DNA of 56,842 nucleotides from Ruminococcus sp. GTDB lineage: Bacteria; Bacillota; Clostridia; Lachnospirales; Lachnospiraceae. Location: assembly GCA_013911065.1 (NCBI GenBank), contig JACERV010000033.1:1-56842 (forward strand), read 5' to 3'. The notes under the pieces were generated by a model, which saw only the letters and a list, made by a program, of their open reading frames with translations, ran no database searches and was not told the DNA's origin. Within the stretch, counting starts at the first letter, position 1; each line of letters begins with the position of its first letter. Positions 10,267-19,914 of the stretch are shown one piece after another. Both the position numbers and the translations under genes were made by a program.

Positions 10267-10314
10267 TTATATAGTCTCATATGTAATACGTTTAATTTTC
10301 TTAACGCTCCTGTA

Positions 10315-11685
10315 TTACTGCATATCTTTTAAAAATGCGCAGTACCCTCGGTATGCCTCATAGACATCCGCTTTACTTGACACCTCCCAGGGTGCATGCA
10401 TACAAAGAACTGCTACGCCTCCGTCAATGACTTCCATTCCGAACTGTGCCAATATGTATGCGATAGTACCGCCGCCTCCCACGTCAATTTTTCCCATTTC
10501 CGTCATCTGAAAAGCAACCTCATTATCATCAAATACTTTTCTCAGTTTTGCAATGTACTCCGCATTTGCATCGTTAGAACCACTTTTTCCTCTTGAGCCG
10601 GTATGTTTCTTGATAACAAGGCCCTTCCCAAAGAAAGAAGAAGACTTTTTATCATAAACCTCTGCGTACATCGGATCAAATGCAGCACCCACATCCGAAG
10701 AAATCATCGTAGAATTTGCAAGTGCATGGCGCAATCTCAACTCAGAGAAACATCCCATCTTATCCATCAGGTCTGCTGTCGCGTTTTCAAAAAACCGGGA
10801 ATGCATGCCTGTGGCCCCAAAACTTCCTATCTCTTCCTTGTCTACAAGGATACAGCAGGATGTACGCTTTACGTCCTTCACTTCCAGCATCGCAGCCAAA
10901 GAAGTATAAGAGCATACCCGGTCATCCTGTCCATATCCCATAATCATACTTCTGTCCAGACCACAATCCCGGGCTTTCCCTGCCGGTACAACTTCCAGCT
11001 CTGCTGACATCAAATCTTCTTTTTCTATATCATAAGTTTCTTTCAGCAATTTTAATATCTGTGCCGCAGCCGCATCTTTTTCTTCTCCTGCCAGCGGCCT
11101 GCTTCCAATCAAAATATCCAGATTTTCTCCCTCTACTACTGTAGCTGCCTTTTTTTCCATCTGTTTACCGGACAGATGGATCAGCAGGTCGGTTACAACA
11201 AAAACAGGATCTTCATCCTTCTCCCCAATTGATATATCAACCTTGGTGCCATCCTTACGTACAATTACACCGTGGATTGCCAGAGGCAGTGTCACCCACT
11301 GATATTTTTTAATACCTCCATAATAGTGAGTATCAAAATATGCAAAACCACTTTCTTCATATAAAGGATTCTGTTTCAAATCCATCCTTGGGGAGTCAAT
11401 ATGCGCCCCAAGGATGTTCATACCCTTTTCCAAATCCTCTTCACCAATATTAAACAGTGCAATTGATTTTCCCATCCATGCGGCATATACTTTATCACCG
11501 GTATTGAGCTTTTCTGCTGAGGAAAGTTCTCTGTAACCGGCAGCTTCCGCCTGCCTGATGATTTCTGTGACGCATTCCCGCTCAGTTTTTCCTTTATCCA
11601 GAAATCTCTTATAATCCTCATTCAGAGAATTTAATTCATTCAATTGCACATCTGTATATACTTCCCATAAATTTTTATCAGCCAT
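10315..11685 (-). CDS. M18 family aminopeptidase (second of a tandem pair)
   Basis: Dinuclear zinc aminopeptidase of 456 residues, closely related to its downstream neighbour. The same metal-site motifs are present: GAHIDSPRMDLKQ, GYGQDDRV, ILVDKEEIGS and LCMHAPWEVSS. DNA around the QDDR-upstream region (10922-11008) is almost identical to the matching part of the other copy (9272-9357), while flanking parts differ more. Both copies keep every visible metal ligand, so neither looks dead. Substrate preference cannot be read from sequence. Confidence 0.9.
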   Translation of the reverse strand: MADKNLWEVYTDVQLNELNSLNEDYKRFLDKGKTERECVTEIIRQAEAAGYRELSSAEKLNTGDKVYAAWMGKSIALFNIGEEDLEKGMNILGAHIDSPRMDLKQNPLYEESGFAYFDTHYYGGIKKYQWVTLPLAIHGVIVRKDGTKVDISIGEKDEDPVFVVTDLLIHLSGKQMEKKAATVVEGENLDILIGSRPLAGEEKDAAAAQILKLLKETYDIEKEDLMSAELEVVPAGKARDCGLDRSMIMGYGQDDRVCSYTSLAAMLEVKDVKRTSCCILVDKEEIGSFGATGMHSRFFENATADLMDKMGCFSELRLRHALANSTMISSDVGAAFDPMYAEVYDKKSSSFFGKGLVIKKHTGSRGKSGSNDANAEYIAKLRKVFDDNEVAFQMTEMGKIDVGGGGTIAYILAQFGMEVIDGGVAVLCMHAPWEVSSKADVYEAYRGYCAFLKDMQ

Positions 11686-11791
11686 AATATTATCTCCTTT
11701 AAGTACGCACTTTTTTTAGTTTGCCATATTCTCTTGCAGCCCTTTATCTCAACACAGGGCAGATTGCACTGAGGCACACTGTAAAAGACAA

Positions 11792-11830
11792 TTTAGGACG
11801 TAGCCTTCCTTAAAAAGGTTACGTCCCAAA
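11792..11830 (-). terminator. Terminator after glyS, repeat family TTTAGGACGTA
   Basis: The arms TTTAGGACGTA (11792-11802) and TACGTCCCAAA (11820-11830) pair with one position that is G-U in minus-strand RNA and A-C on the other strand, so the structure belongs to the minus transcript. Inner CCTT/AAGG pairs extend it. The stem sequence recurs at 15261-15294. Confidence 0.65.
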
Positions 11831-11835
11831 CTATA

Positions 11836-13227
11836 TTAAAACTTCATCTTTTCTTCGAAGTAAGCCTTTAAATCTTCTATTTTTATCCTCTCCTGCTCCA
11901 TGGTATCCCTGTCACGTACAGTCACTGCATGGTCTTCCTGGGAGTCGAAGTCGTAAGTTACACAGAAAGGTGTACCAATCTCGTCTTGACGGCGGTAGCG
12001 CTTTCCAATGTTTCCACGGTCATCAAATTCGCAGTTATACAACTTTGATAACTCTGTATATACCTTCTCTGCACCTTCATTTAACTTCTTGGACAGCGGC
12101 AGAACACCTATTTTTACCGGTGCAAGTGCCGGATGGAAACGCAATACGGTACGCATATCCCCGCCTTCCAGCTCTTCTTCGTCATAAGCGCTGCAAAGGA
12201 ATGCAAGCACCATACGGTCCGCCCCCAAAGATGGCTCAATTACATAAGGAATATATTTTTCCTTCTTCTCATCATCAAAATAGGACATATCCTGTTTAGA
12301 TACTTCCTGGTGCTGTGACAGGTCATAATCTGTTCTGTCAGCAATACCCCACAGCTCTCCCCAACCAAATGGGAACAGGAATTCTACGTCTGTTGTTGCT
12401 TTACTGTAGAAGGAAAGCTCCTCCTGGTCATGGTCACGGTATCTTACTTCATCAGACTTCAGCCCTAAAGAGCTGAGCCAGTCAAGGCAAAATTGCTTCC
12501 AATATGCAAACCACTCTAAATCTGTACCCGGTTCGCAGAAAAACTCTAATTCCATCTGCTCAAATTCCCTGGTACGGAAAGTAAAGTTTCCTGGGGTAAT
12601 TTCATTTCTGAATGACTTTCCAACTTGTGCAATACCAAATGGAATTTTCTTTCTGGATGTTCTCTGAACGTTCTTAAAGTTTACAAAAATTCCCTGAGCA
12701 GTTTCCGGCCTTAAATAAACGGTATTCTTTGCATCTTCCGTAACTCCCTGGAAGGTTTTAAACATCAGATTAAACTGGCGGATATCTGTGAAATTATGTT
12801 TGCCGCAGGTTGGGCAGGAAATCTGATTCTCCTCAATAAATGCTGCCATCTGTTCCTGTGGCCACGCATCTACAGCGCCTTCGATAACAGTGCCATGTTC
12901 CGCACAATAGTCTTCAATTAATTTGTCTGCGCGGAAACGCTCGTGACATTCACGGCAGTCCATCAGAGGATCTGAAAATCCGCCCAAATGTCCTGACGCC
13001 ACCCATGTCTGGGGATTCATCAGAATCGCGCAGTCTACACCTACATTATAAGGGGACTCCTGGACAAACTTCTGCCACCATGCCCTCTTTACATTATTTT
13101 TCAGCTCAACTCCGAGGTTTCCATAATCCCAGGTGTTAGCAAGCCCGCCGTATATTTCGGACCCCGGGTAAACAAATCCTCTTGATTTTGCAAGAGCCAC
13201 AATCTTATCCATCGTTTTTTCAGCCAT
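11836..13227 (-). CDS. glyS: Glycine--tRNA ligase, dimeric type
   Basis: Class II aminoacyl-tRNA synthetase charging tRNA-Gly, 463 residues, of the single-chain (alpha2) type rather than the alpha2beta2 GlyQ/GlyS pair of many Bacilli. Visible are the N-terminal [19 protein letters not shown], the motif 2 region ([21 protein letters not shown]), with motif 3 near [12 protein letters not shown] Cys4 set (CRECHERF ... CPTCGKH) around residues 87-150 may bind zinc. The anticodon-binding domain forms the last ~120 residues. It follows recO in the era-yqzL-recO order. The ATG at 13227 is only 93 bases from the recO stop codon. Confidence 0.95.
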   Translation of the reverse strand: MAEKTMDKIVALAKSRGFVYPGSEIYGGLANTWDYGNLGVELKNNVKRAWWQKFVQESPYNVGVDCAILMNPQTWVASGHLGGFSDPLMDCRECHERFRADKLIEDYCAEHGTVIEGAVDAWPQEQMAAFIEENQISCPTCGKHNFTDIRQFNLMFKTFQGVTEDAKNTVYLRPETAQGIFVNFKNVQRTSRKKIPFGIAQVGKSFRNEITPGNFTFRTREFEQMELEFFCEPGTDLEWFAYWKQFCLDWLSSLGLKSDEVRYRDHDQEELSFYSKATTDVEFLFPFGWGELWGIADRTDYDLSQHQEVSKQDMSYFDDEKKEKYIPYVIEPSLGADRMVLAFLCSAYDEEELEGGDMRTVLRFHPALAPVKIGVLPLSKKLNEGAEKVYTELSKLYNCEFDDRGNIGKRYRRQDEIGTPFCVTYDFDSQEDHAVTVRDRDTMEQERIKIEDLKAYFEEKMKF

Positions 13228-13320
13228 AATATGCTCCTCACATTCTATTTCATCTCAATTGGTAACTATTATAACGGCTCTACCCTTTTTTTTCAAGCTG
13301 TTTGAAGCATCTTCCCGCCT

Positions 13321-14061
13321 CTACAGCAATGTCTCGAGTATTTCCAAAGATTTGAAACTTTTTTCCACATAAACTTCCCGGTACCGGTCCAGCACCTTTG
13401 CCAGTTGTTCCATCACTTTGTCCGTCACTGTAAATGTATATAACTTCTCCATCTTACTGCTTTCTATATATTGCATGCTATATAATGTAGACTGTTCCAG
13501 ATGAACACCGTCTATCACATCCCCGGAGCACTCACAACAGACAAGACCTCCCTTTTTCACACTGAAAACGGCCGGCCTTTCTTTATCTCCACAAACTACA
13601 CACTGGAAAACGTCGGGGCCTTCTCCATTAATGCAGTATGCTTTTAACTCAAATATGTAACGAATCAGCCTGTCGGGAATGTGCTTATTTGACAAAGCCC
13701 TCAGTGTCTGATACAAAAGTTTCAACATTTCTCTCTCATCATTAAATTCTTTTGTATAATAATTCGTAAATTCGAGAAAATAAAAACCATAGTATGCGCC
13801 AATCATATCTTCCCTTAATTCAGGGAAATAATTTAAGATATTGGCAGACTGAATTGTATAAGAGGAGCGCCCTTCGTACATGGTAAACTCCCCAAACGTA
13901 AACGGATTAACCGCGCCCGCCAAAGGGCTGTTGGGACGCCTTGAACCTTTGGCAAACGCAGCAATCTTCCCTTGTTCTTTTGTCAGAATAACGACTCTCC
14001 TGTCATATTCCCCAACGGGCGCCGTAGACAGCACCATTCCTGTCATTACAATCTGATTCAC
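13321..14061 (-). CDS. recO: DNA repair protein RecO
   Basis: Recombination mediator that works with RecR to load RecA at gaps. The 246-residue protein starts at GTG 14061, with GGGAG nine bases upstream. The N-terminal OB-fold segment (TGMVLSTAPVGEYDRRVVIL) and a Cys4 zinc site (CVVCGDKE ... CCECSG, around residues 153-178) match the family. The first 59 bases overlap the end of the upstream yqzL-like gene in another frame. A later ATG at codon 6 would shorten that overlap and also gives a plausible N-terminus. Confidence 0.93.
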   Translation of the reverse strand: MNQIVMTGMVLSTAPVGEYDRRVVILTKEQGKIAAFAKGSRRPNSPLAGAVNPFTFGEFTMYEGRSSYTIQSANILNYFPELREDMIGAYYGFYFLEFTNYYTKEFNDEREMLKLLYQTLRALSNKHIPDRLIRYIFELKAYCINGEGPDVFQCVVCGDKERPAVFSVKKGGLVCCECSGDVIDGVHLEQSTLYSMQYIESSKMEKLYTFTVTDKVMEQLAKVLDRYREVYVEKSFKSLEILETLL

Positions 14062-14188
14062 GACTGCTTACTCCCATACTTCTTTCTTCTTTCTGTCCAG
14101 AGTATTCTGCGGACCCCGCCATTCTATAGGACAGATAGTCTTTCACATTTCCAGTTTCTACAAATTTATCCCAGTATCTCTGCTCCAT
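14003..14188 (-). CDS. YqzL-like small protein between era and recO
   Basis: A 61-residue frame with a good ribosome site (AGAGGTGAT) before ATG 14188. Its first ~25 residues (MEQRYWDKFVETGNVKDYLSY) resemble the YqzL family found at exactly this place in Bacilli (era-yqzL-recO): an aromatic-rich start, then a TGNxxxYL segment. No function is established for this family as far as I know. The C-terminal 19 codons overlap recO in a different frame and look unconstrained, so the functional part is probably the first ~40 residues. Confidence 0.6.
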   Translation of the reverse strand: MEQRYWDKFVETGNVKDYLSYRMAGSAEYSGQKEERSMGVSSRESDCNDRNGAVYGARWGI

Positions 14189-14302
14189 CGGATCACCTCT
14201 TCTTATGTGATATTATTATTTTCTCCGATTCGAGCCATGCTATACCTCGTAAAATATACCAGTACGTTTTTAGAAAAATGCCTTGACAACTTCATTTTCA
14301 CC

Positions 14303-15202
14303 TTATATTTCTTCATCTCTGTAGCCAAAATTTTTCATCAGAAAATCGCTGTCACGCCAGTTTTTCTGCACTTTTACCCATAATTTCAGATTCACCTTGC
14401 AGTCCAGGAGCCGCTCAATTTCATAGCGTGCGGTGCTGCCTATTTTCTTCAGCATGCTGCCCTGCTTTCCAATAATAATTCCTTTATGTGAATCCCGTTC
14501 ACAGATAATTGTGGCATCAATGTGCATAACCTTTTTCTGCATTTTCATACTGTCTATTGCAACTGCTATTCCATGAGGAATCTCTTCCTGGAGACCGTGC
14601 AGAGCCTTTTCCCGGATCAGCTCTGCCACAATCTGACGTTCCGGCTGGTCCGTAATTGTATCCTCGTCATAAAACTGAGGCCCATAGGGAAGATACTGTA
14701 ATATCACCTTTACTAACTCTTCCGTATTATCCCCATTTCTCGCGGACACCGGCACAATTGCTTTGAAATCATATGCTTTACTGTAAGCATCTATAAAAGT
14801 CAGGACCTCTTCTTTTTTCACCATATCAATCTTATTTATCACAAGGATAACCGGAGTCTGGACCTTTTGAAGCCTCTCTATAATATGCTGTTCCCCTGCT
14901 CCTATAAATGTAGACGGCTCTACCAGCCATAAAACCACATCCACTTCATTCAGCGTCCGCTCCGCCACATTCACCATATATTCACCAAGTTTATTTTTCG
15001 CCTTATGAATTCCCGGTGTATCTACAAACACAATTTGGCCTTCCTCTGTTGTCAGAATTGTCTGGATACGGTTTCTTGTGGTCTGGGGCTTATTTGATGT
15101 GATCGCGATTTTCTGACCAATCAGATGATTCATCAATGTAGACTTTCCCACATTTGGACGCCCTATCAGGGTGACAAAACCTGACTTAAAATTCTCCTTC
15201 AT
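14303..15202 (-). CDS. era: GTPase Era
   Basis: Essential GTPase that binds 16S rRNA and assists 30S assembly. From the chosen ATG at 15202 (GGAGG seven bases before) it has 299 residues; the frame runs on to 15244 but without a better ribosome site. Motifs seen are G1 GRPNVGKST, G3 DTPG, G4 NKID and the C-terminal KH domain with GKQGSMLKKIG. It begins the era-yqzL-recO-glyS order, all on one strand. Confidence 0.96.
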   Translation of the reverse strand: MKENFKSGFVTLIGRPNVGKSTLMNHLIGQKIAITSNKPQTTRNRIQTILTTEEGQIVFVDTPGIHKAKNKLGEYMVNVAERTLNEVDVVLWLVEPSTFIGAGEQHIIERLQKVQTPVILVINKIDMVKKEEVLTFIDAYSKAYDFKAIVPVSARNGDNTEELVKVILQYLPYGPQFYDEDTITDQPERQIVAELIREKALHGLQEEIPHGIAVAIDSMKMQKKVMHIDATIICERDSHKGIIIGKQGSMLKKIGSTARYEIERLLDCKVNLKLWVKVQKNWRDSDFLMKNFGYRDEEI

Positions 15203-15260
15203 TCGTTCTCCTCCGTTTTGATACGCCTTTCTTTTTAACTTCATGTATTGCTTACCTCAA

Positions 15261-15294
15261 TTTAGGACGTAACAACTAAAAGTTACGTCCTAAA
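15261..15294 (-). terminator. Terminator after the M16 peptidase, repeat family TTTAGGACGTA
   Basis: A perfect 13-bp stem (TTTAGGACGTAAC / GTTACGTCCTAAA) with an eight-base loop lies directly after the peptidase stop codon and before era. It shares its stem sequence with the glyS terminator at 11792-11830. Confidence 0.7.
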
Positions 15295-15298
15295 TACA

Positions 15299-18226
15299 TC
15301 AAAACAATATCTTCACTTCTCCAAACATGTCTTTCTGTTCTTCTATCTTTTCTTCACTTCCTATTACACAAATCTGATCTGCCGCCAGAACTGCGGACAC
15401 TACATCGGCCAGTGCACGGATATCTTCCTGCTGTGCCTTTAATATTTCCAGGCGCTCCTTCCGAATCATATCTTCCGAAACATGATTCATATAGAGGTTC
15501 ATGGAGCGGTCACCTTTAGAGGAAGGTGTCATCGGCCGGTCAATATTGCTGAAGGTTCCGATGATATACTTCGTCATATCTCTTTCATCAACTGTGAAAT
15601 CCTTAAGATAATCCACAATTCCTTCGTAGGTTTCCATTGTTTTCTTTAAATTAGGGTCCCGGTAGGATATGAAATATCCCTCTCCTACCCGGTTAAAACT
15701 GCTCATACAGCCATATGCGCCGCCTTTTACCCGAACGTTCTGCCACAAGTAATCGTAGCTCAAAATAACTTTCAATATCTGTAATGCTCCGCTGTATGGC
15801 ACACCCCTGTCGATAAAGTTTCCGACTCTCGCAACATACTGGACCTTGGAAGATGTTTTCAATCCCTCATTTCGTTTCTTACAGTGTATGATGCATGGTG
15901 TTTCGACAGCTCTTTCTCCCTCATGCAGGTTTGCTTTTATCTTTTTAATTTCATCACAGGCAGGCTCAAGACCCTTCTCCTCTGAAGTGTAGCTGACCAT
16001 CATGTTATCTGCACGGAAGATGCTGGCCGCAATGTTCTTCAAATTGGATATCAGTTCTTCTTTCTTCTCTTCAAAATTTTCTTCTATTTCTTTTACTACC
16101 TGATAATAGCCAATTCCATCTGTATCATCTTTGAACTTAGCCAGCGGTGAATCATAGGACAGTGCACGCAGGGCTGACGTCGTGTGCCCGGATGACTGGA
16201 AGCTCATTTGAAGTCTGGACTTCAGCATGGATAATATCTCTTTCAGACGTTTCTCGTCCTCCAGCTTTGTTTCCATCAGAACCTCCCGCATCATGGAAAA
16301 AAGTACGTCCATTTTAGAATACAGAGCTTTTCCTTTGATTTCAAATGTGGCACGGAAATCTTTTTCCCTGACCTTTGTTACATCCGCATACAACTCCAGG
16401 GAAGTACCAATTCCTCCTGTATGAATATTAATCTCATTGAATAATTCACCATACTCATAATTCGTTGTGTCAATCAGGCCCATCACGGCCTGCAGAAGCC
16501 CTGCATACGCAAGCTTTTCCTCCGGAATACCTGACAGGTCAAACATCAATGTAGCATACCCGATACCGTTCGTATCTATATTGTGGTATACCATTTTTAT
16601 ACCGTCTATTTCTTTTTCTTCATTACATATTGGCTCAATTTCCTTTGAAATATCTTCCCGGCTGAGAACAGGTATTTTCTCCAAATCCTCTTTCAATGAT
16701 TCTGACTCCTGATATTCACGCAGTGTTTCCATATCTTTTACTATTTTGTTGATTTCCTCTTCACTCAGGCTATCTTTATATTTCTGCAGTGTTTCTTCCA
16801 GTTCTCTGTCCAAACGTGCAGTCCGGCCTTTCTCAGGCTTGACAATAACGATAGAAGCATGAGTATTGTCCAGGAGACACGTCTGAATCAGTGACTCAAA
16901 ATACCCTGTTTCAATCTGCGTTTTCAAAAATTCAAGTGTAGGAATTGCCTCCATGTGAAGAAATGGCTTTTCCTCATCGTACAGCCAACTGTCAAACATT
17001 TGCAGCCCATACATAAGCCCTTTGGGATAATTTCCAAAATCCGCTTCCCTAAACCGGAATTCATGGTAATTAATACCAGCCTCCAGGGCTTTTTTATTTA
17101 TCCCGTTATCCACAATATTTTGCAGTGTATCTTTTATCACCCCAAGGAAGTCTTCCTTTTGTTCCAGGTTGGCATTCTTTGCAACTACGGAGAAAATAGG
17201 CTGATAAATCCCGTTATCATAAGAACCCATAATATCCTTGCCAATCCCTGCATCCACAAGGGCTTTCTTCAGTGGTGCCCCAGGTGCCGACAGAAGCGCA
17301 TAATCCAGTATCTGGAATGCAAGATACAACTTTTCATCAAGACTTGTCCCGATTACCTTATTGTAAGAAAGGTAAGTATTATCCAGTTCTGTTTCCTCGC
17401 TTGAAATAGAATATGTCATTTCAATCTCTTTCACCTTATCAAAAGGCTTCTGAAACTGAATCTCTGAATCCACTTCAATCTTATCAAATTTACTCAGGTA
17501 GTTCTCGTCCAGCCAATTTAGTTTTTCCTCCATATCCATACTTCCATAGAGGTAAATGTAGCTATTGGAAGGATGATAATACTTTCTATGAAAATCTAAA
17601 AACTGCTCATATGTCAATTTAGGAATAACATCAGGGTCTCCCCCTGACTCATTTGCATAAGAAGTATCCGGGAACAGGGAGTTCAGAATCATACGATCCA
17701 GCACACCCTCAGGCGAAGAAAATGCTCCCTTCATCTCATTGTAAACAACCCCATTATATTCCAGACTGTCATCTGGTGATTCCAGTTTATAGCTCCAGCC
17801 TTCCTGACGGAAGATTTCTTCATGCTGATATATATTGGGGTAAAACACAGCATCCATATATACATGCATCAGGTTCTGGAAATCGATATCATTACAGCTT
17901 GCCACCGGATATACTGTTTTATCAGGATAGGTCATTGCATTCAAAAAAGTATTCAGGGAACCCTTTACCAATTCTACAAATGGGTCTTTAACCGGAAAGT
18001 CCTTTGAACCACATAACACAGAATGTTCCATAATATGAGGCACCCCGGTACTGTCAGATGGAGGAGTGCGGAAACCAATTGAAAATACTTTATTGTTGTC
18101 ATCATTCTCCATCAGCAGAACCCGCGCACCGCTCTTTTTATGTCTCAAAAGATAACCTTTCGATTTTAAATCAGATAAATCCGCTTCCTGCATCATCTCA
18201 TATGCATCCAAACCCAAAATCGTCAT
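15299..18226 (-). CDS. M16C family zinc metallopeptidase (PreP/falcilysin type)
   Basis: Large clam-shell zinc peptidase of 975 residues, a full-length single-chain member of family M16C. The inverted zinc motif HxxEH is seen as HIMEH near residue 65, in the characteristic context GVPHIMEHSVLCGS. The downstream metal Glu lies in NEMKGAFSSPEG, and the Arg/Tyr substrate-clamp region in the C-terminal half is GGAYGCMSSF. M16C enzymes degrade free peptides such as signal or transit peptides; no signal peptide is seen here, so it is probably cytoplasmic. AGAGGTG precedes the ATG. A promoter-like TGGTATAAT lies ~125 bases upstream. Confidence 0.92.
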   Translation of the reverse strand: MTILGLDAYEMMQEADLSDLKSKGYLLRHKKSGARVLLMENDDNNKVFSIGFRTPPSDSTGVPHIMEHSVLCGSKDFPVKDPFVELVKGSLNTFLNAMTYPDKTVYPVASCNDIDFQNLMHVYMDAVFYPNIYQHEEIFRQEGWSYKLESPDDSLEYNGVVYNEMKGAFSSPEGVLDRMILNSLFPDTSYANESGGDPDVIPKLTYEQFLDFHRKYYHPSNSYIYLYGSMDMEEKLNWLDENYLSKFDKIEVDSEIQFQKPFDKVKEIEMTYSISSEETELDNTYLSYNKVIGTSLDEKLYLAFQILDYALLSAPGAPLKKALVDAGIGKDIMGSYDNGIYQPIFSVVAKNANLEQKEDFLGVIKDTLQNIVDNGINKKALEAGINYHEFRFREADFGNYPKGLMYGLQMFDSWLYDEEKPFLHMEAIPTLEFLKTQIETGYFESLIQTCLLDNTHASIVIVKPEKGRTARLDRELEETLQKYKDSLSEEEINKIVKDMETLREYQESESLKEDLEKIPVLSREDISKEIEPICNEEKEIDGIKMVYHNIDTNGIGYATLMFDLSGIPEEKLAYAGLLQAVMGLIDTTNYEYGELFNEINIHTGGIGTSLELYADVTKVREKDFRATFEIKGKALYSKMDVLFSMMREVLMETKLEDEKRLKEILSMLKSRLQMSFQSSGHTTSALRALSYDSPLAKFKDDTDGIGYYQVVKEIEENFEEKKEELISNLKNIAASIFRADNMMVSYTSEEKGLEPACDEIKKIKANLHEGERAVETPCIIHCKKRNEGLKTSSKVQYVARVGNFIDRGVPYSGALQILKVILSYDYLWQNVRVKGGAYGCMSSFNRVGEGYFISYRDPNLKKTMETYEGIVDYLKDFTVDERDMTKYIIGTFSNIDRPMTPSSKGDRSMNLYMNHVSEDMIRKERLEILKAQQEDIRALADVVSAVLAADQICVIGSEEKIEEQKDMFGEVKILF

Positions 18227-18314
18227 ACTGCACCTCTTCTCTTTTTTTCGATTTTATTATTATATCACATCTTACCGAACATTAGTAGTACAATAAACAT
18301 GAACGCTAAGCCTG

Positions 18315-18365
18315 TGCGAAACTCGTGAAAGCCTCACCGGGTGGGAGCATTATACCACCTTCGCA
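18315..18365 (-). promoter_or_regulatory. Extended -10 promoter inside a folded segment upstream of the M16 gene
   Basis: On the minus strand TGGTATAAT (the -10 box is 18349-18354) is a good extended -10. The same stretch can fold: outer arms TGCGAA/TTCGCA (18315-18320 and 18360-18365), GGTGG/CCACC and GTGA/TCAC. If the promoter is used, the outer arm is not fully transcribed, so the fold may be a DNA palindrome or coincidence. A very similar box (TGGTATAATGTTCGCACC) precedes glpK. Confidence 0.45.
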
Positions 18366-18372
18366 AACATAA

Positions 18373-18400
18373 GAAAAGGGGCAGCTTTTTTTGCTGCCCA
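18373..18400 (-). terminator. Terminator of the sugar-alcohol operon after xylB
   Basis: GGGCAGC / GCTGCCC with an A-rich loop is followed on the minus strand by CTTTTC. It lies about 50 bases past the xylB stop codon. Confidence 0.75.
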
Positions 18401-18449
18401 AAATATGATTCCTTGTAATTTACTTTTATCATTCCATCCTGTTATGATT

Positions 18450-19913
18450 TTATTCCTTAAATAATTTTTTCACTGCCGGATAGAATTCCTTAAACTTCTG
18501 GTACTTCTGCTCATATTTTTTAACAAGCCCGGCATCAGGCTTTACCGTATCAACAATTCTAACCAGATGCTTCACAGCATCTTCCACATCTGCAAATGCT
18601 TCACATCCAACTGCTGCCAGGATTGCTCCGCCATATCCCGGCCCTTCTTCTGTTTCTATAATATCCACTTCCATATTCATAATATTGGCCGTCATTTCTT
18701 TCCAAAGTGAACTTTTCGCACCCCCGCCGCAGATCTTAGTACGTCCAATAGAAATTCCCAGCTTTCTTGCAACTTCTAAAGAGTCCCGCAGCCCAAATAT
18801 AACACCTTCCATAACCGCCTGGGTCATGTCCTCCCGGGTTGTATCCATGCTCATCCCCACAAACATAGCCCTTGCATCGGGGTCATTATGGGGTGAACGC
18901 TCTCCCATAAGGTAAGGCAGAAAGAATACCTGGTTTTCTCCTGGTTTCCGTATATTGTCCTGCTCCTTTTGATATTCCTTTGTCTTTAAAATCTCATCCA
19001 TCCACCACTTATTGCAAGATGCTGCACTTAACATACACCCCATCAAATGATAATATCCATCTGCATGATCAAAAGAATGAAGTGCATTATTCTCGTCTAC
19101 ACTGAAGTTTTTACTGGAAATAAAAATGGTTCCGCTTGTTCCAAGAGAAATGTTGCACTGGCCTTCCCCCACTGTTCCTGTACCAACTGCAGCTGCGGCA
19201 TTATCCCCGGCACCTGCAACAATTTTTACATTTTGCGGTATTCCAAGTACTTCCGCCATTTCTCTTTTTATCATTCCTACAACTTCATAACTCTCGAACA
19301 AATCCGGCAGCTGTTCTCTCTTAATACCACAAATATCCAGCATTTCATTTGACCAGCATTTGTTCTTTACATCCAGAAGCAGCATTCCCGACGCATCTGA
19401 ATAGTCCGTACAGAAAGTTCCGGAAAGCTTATACGTAATATAATCTTTTGGCAGCATAATCTTTGCTGTCTTTTTAAAATTCTCCGGTTCGTTTTCTTTC
19501 ATCCACAATATTTTGGGGGCAGTGAAGCCGGCAAATGCAATATTAGCTGTGTATGCTGATAATTTCTTTTTACCAATTACTTCATTTAAATATTCAGTTT
19601 GTTTCCCGGTACGTCCGTCATTCCACAGGATAGCCGGACGTACAACCTGATTCTCCGAATCCAAAGTTACCAGACCATGCATCTGTCCGCCTACTCCAAT
19701 CCCGGCTATTTCAGATCTATCTACAGCTGCAGCCAGTTCCTTCAAGCCCTGGATTGTCTGTTCATACCAGTCCTCCGGATTCTGTTCCGACCAGCCCGGA
19801 TATGGAAAGTACAATGGGTATTCTTTTGTCACCACCTTTTGTATGATGCCGTTCTCGTCCATGGCCAGCAGTTTTACAGCAGAAGTTCCTAAGTCAATTC
19901 CTATATATATCAT
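18450..19913 (-). CDS. xylB: Xylulokinase
   Basis: FGGY-family carbohydrate kinase that phosphorylates D-xylulose to D-xylulose 5-phosphate; 487 residues, the normal length. The N-terminal phosphate-binding motif GIDLGTSAVKLLAMD, the xylulokinase-typical GQMHG, and GAGDNAAAAVGTG are visible. It is translationally coupled to the dehydrogenase gene: its ATG lies one base after that stop codon, and AAGGTG in the dehydrogenase end serves as ribosome site. The pairing with a polyol dehydrogenase and the absence of xylose isomerase point to a pentitol, not xylose, as the operon substrate. Ribulokinase-like alternatives are less likely given the MHG motif. Confidence 0.9.
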   Translation of the reverse strand: MIYIGIDLGTSAVKLLAMDENGIIQKVVTKEYPLYFPYPGWSEQNPEDWYEQTIQGLKELAAAVDRSEIAGIGVGGQMHGLVTLDSENQVVRPAILWNDGRTGKQTEYLNEVIGKKKLSAYTANIAFAGFTAPKILWMKENEPENFKKTAKIMLPKDYITYKLSGTFCTDYSDASGMLLLDVKNKCWSNEMLDICGIKREQLPDLFESYEVVGMIKREMAEVLGIPQNVKIVAGAGDNAAAAVGTGTVGEGQCNISLGTSGTIFISSKNFSVDENNALHSFDHADGYYHLMGCMLSAASCNKWWMDEILKTKEYQKEQDNIRKPGENQVFFLPYLMGERSPHNDPDARAMFVGMSMDTTREDMTQAVMEGVIFGLRDSLEVARKLGISIGRTKICGGGAKSSLWKEMTANIMNMEVDIIETEEGPGYGGAILAAVGCEAFADVEDAVKHLVRIVDTVKPDAGLVKKYEQKYQKFKEFYPAVKKLFKE

Positions 19914-19914
19914 T

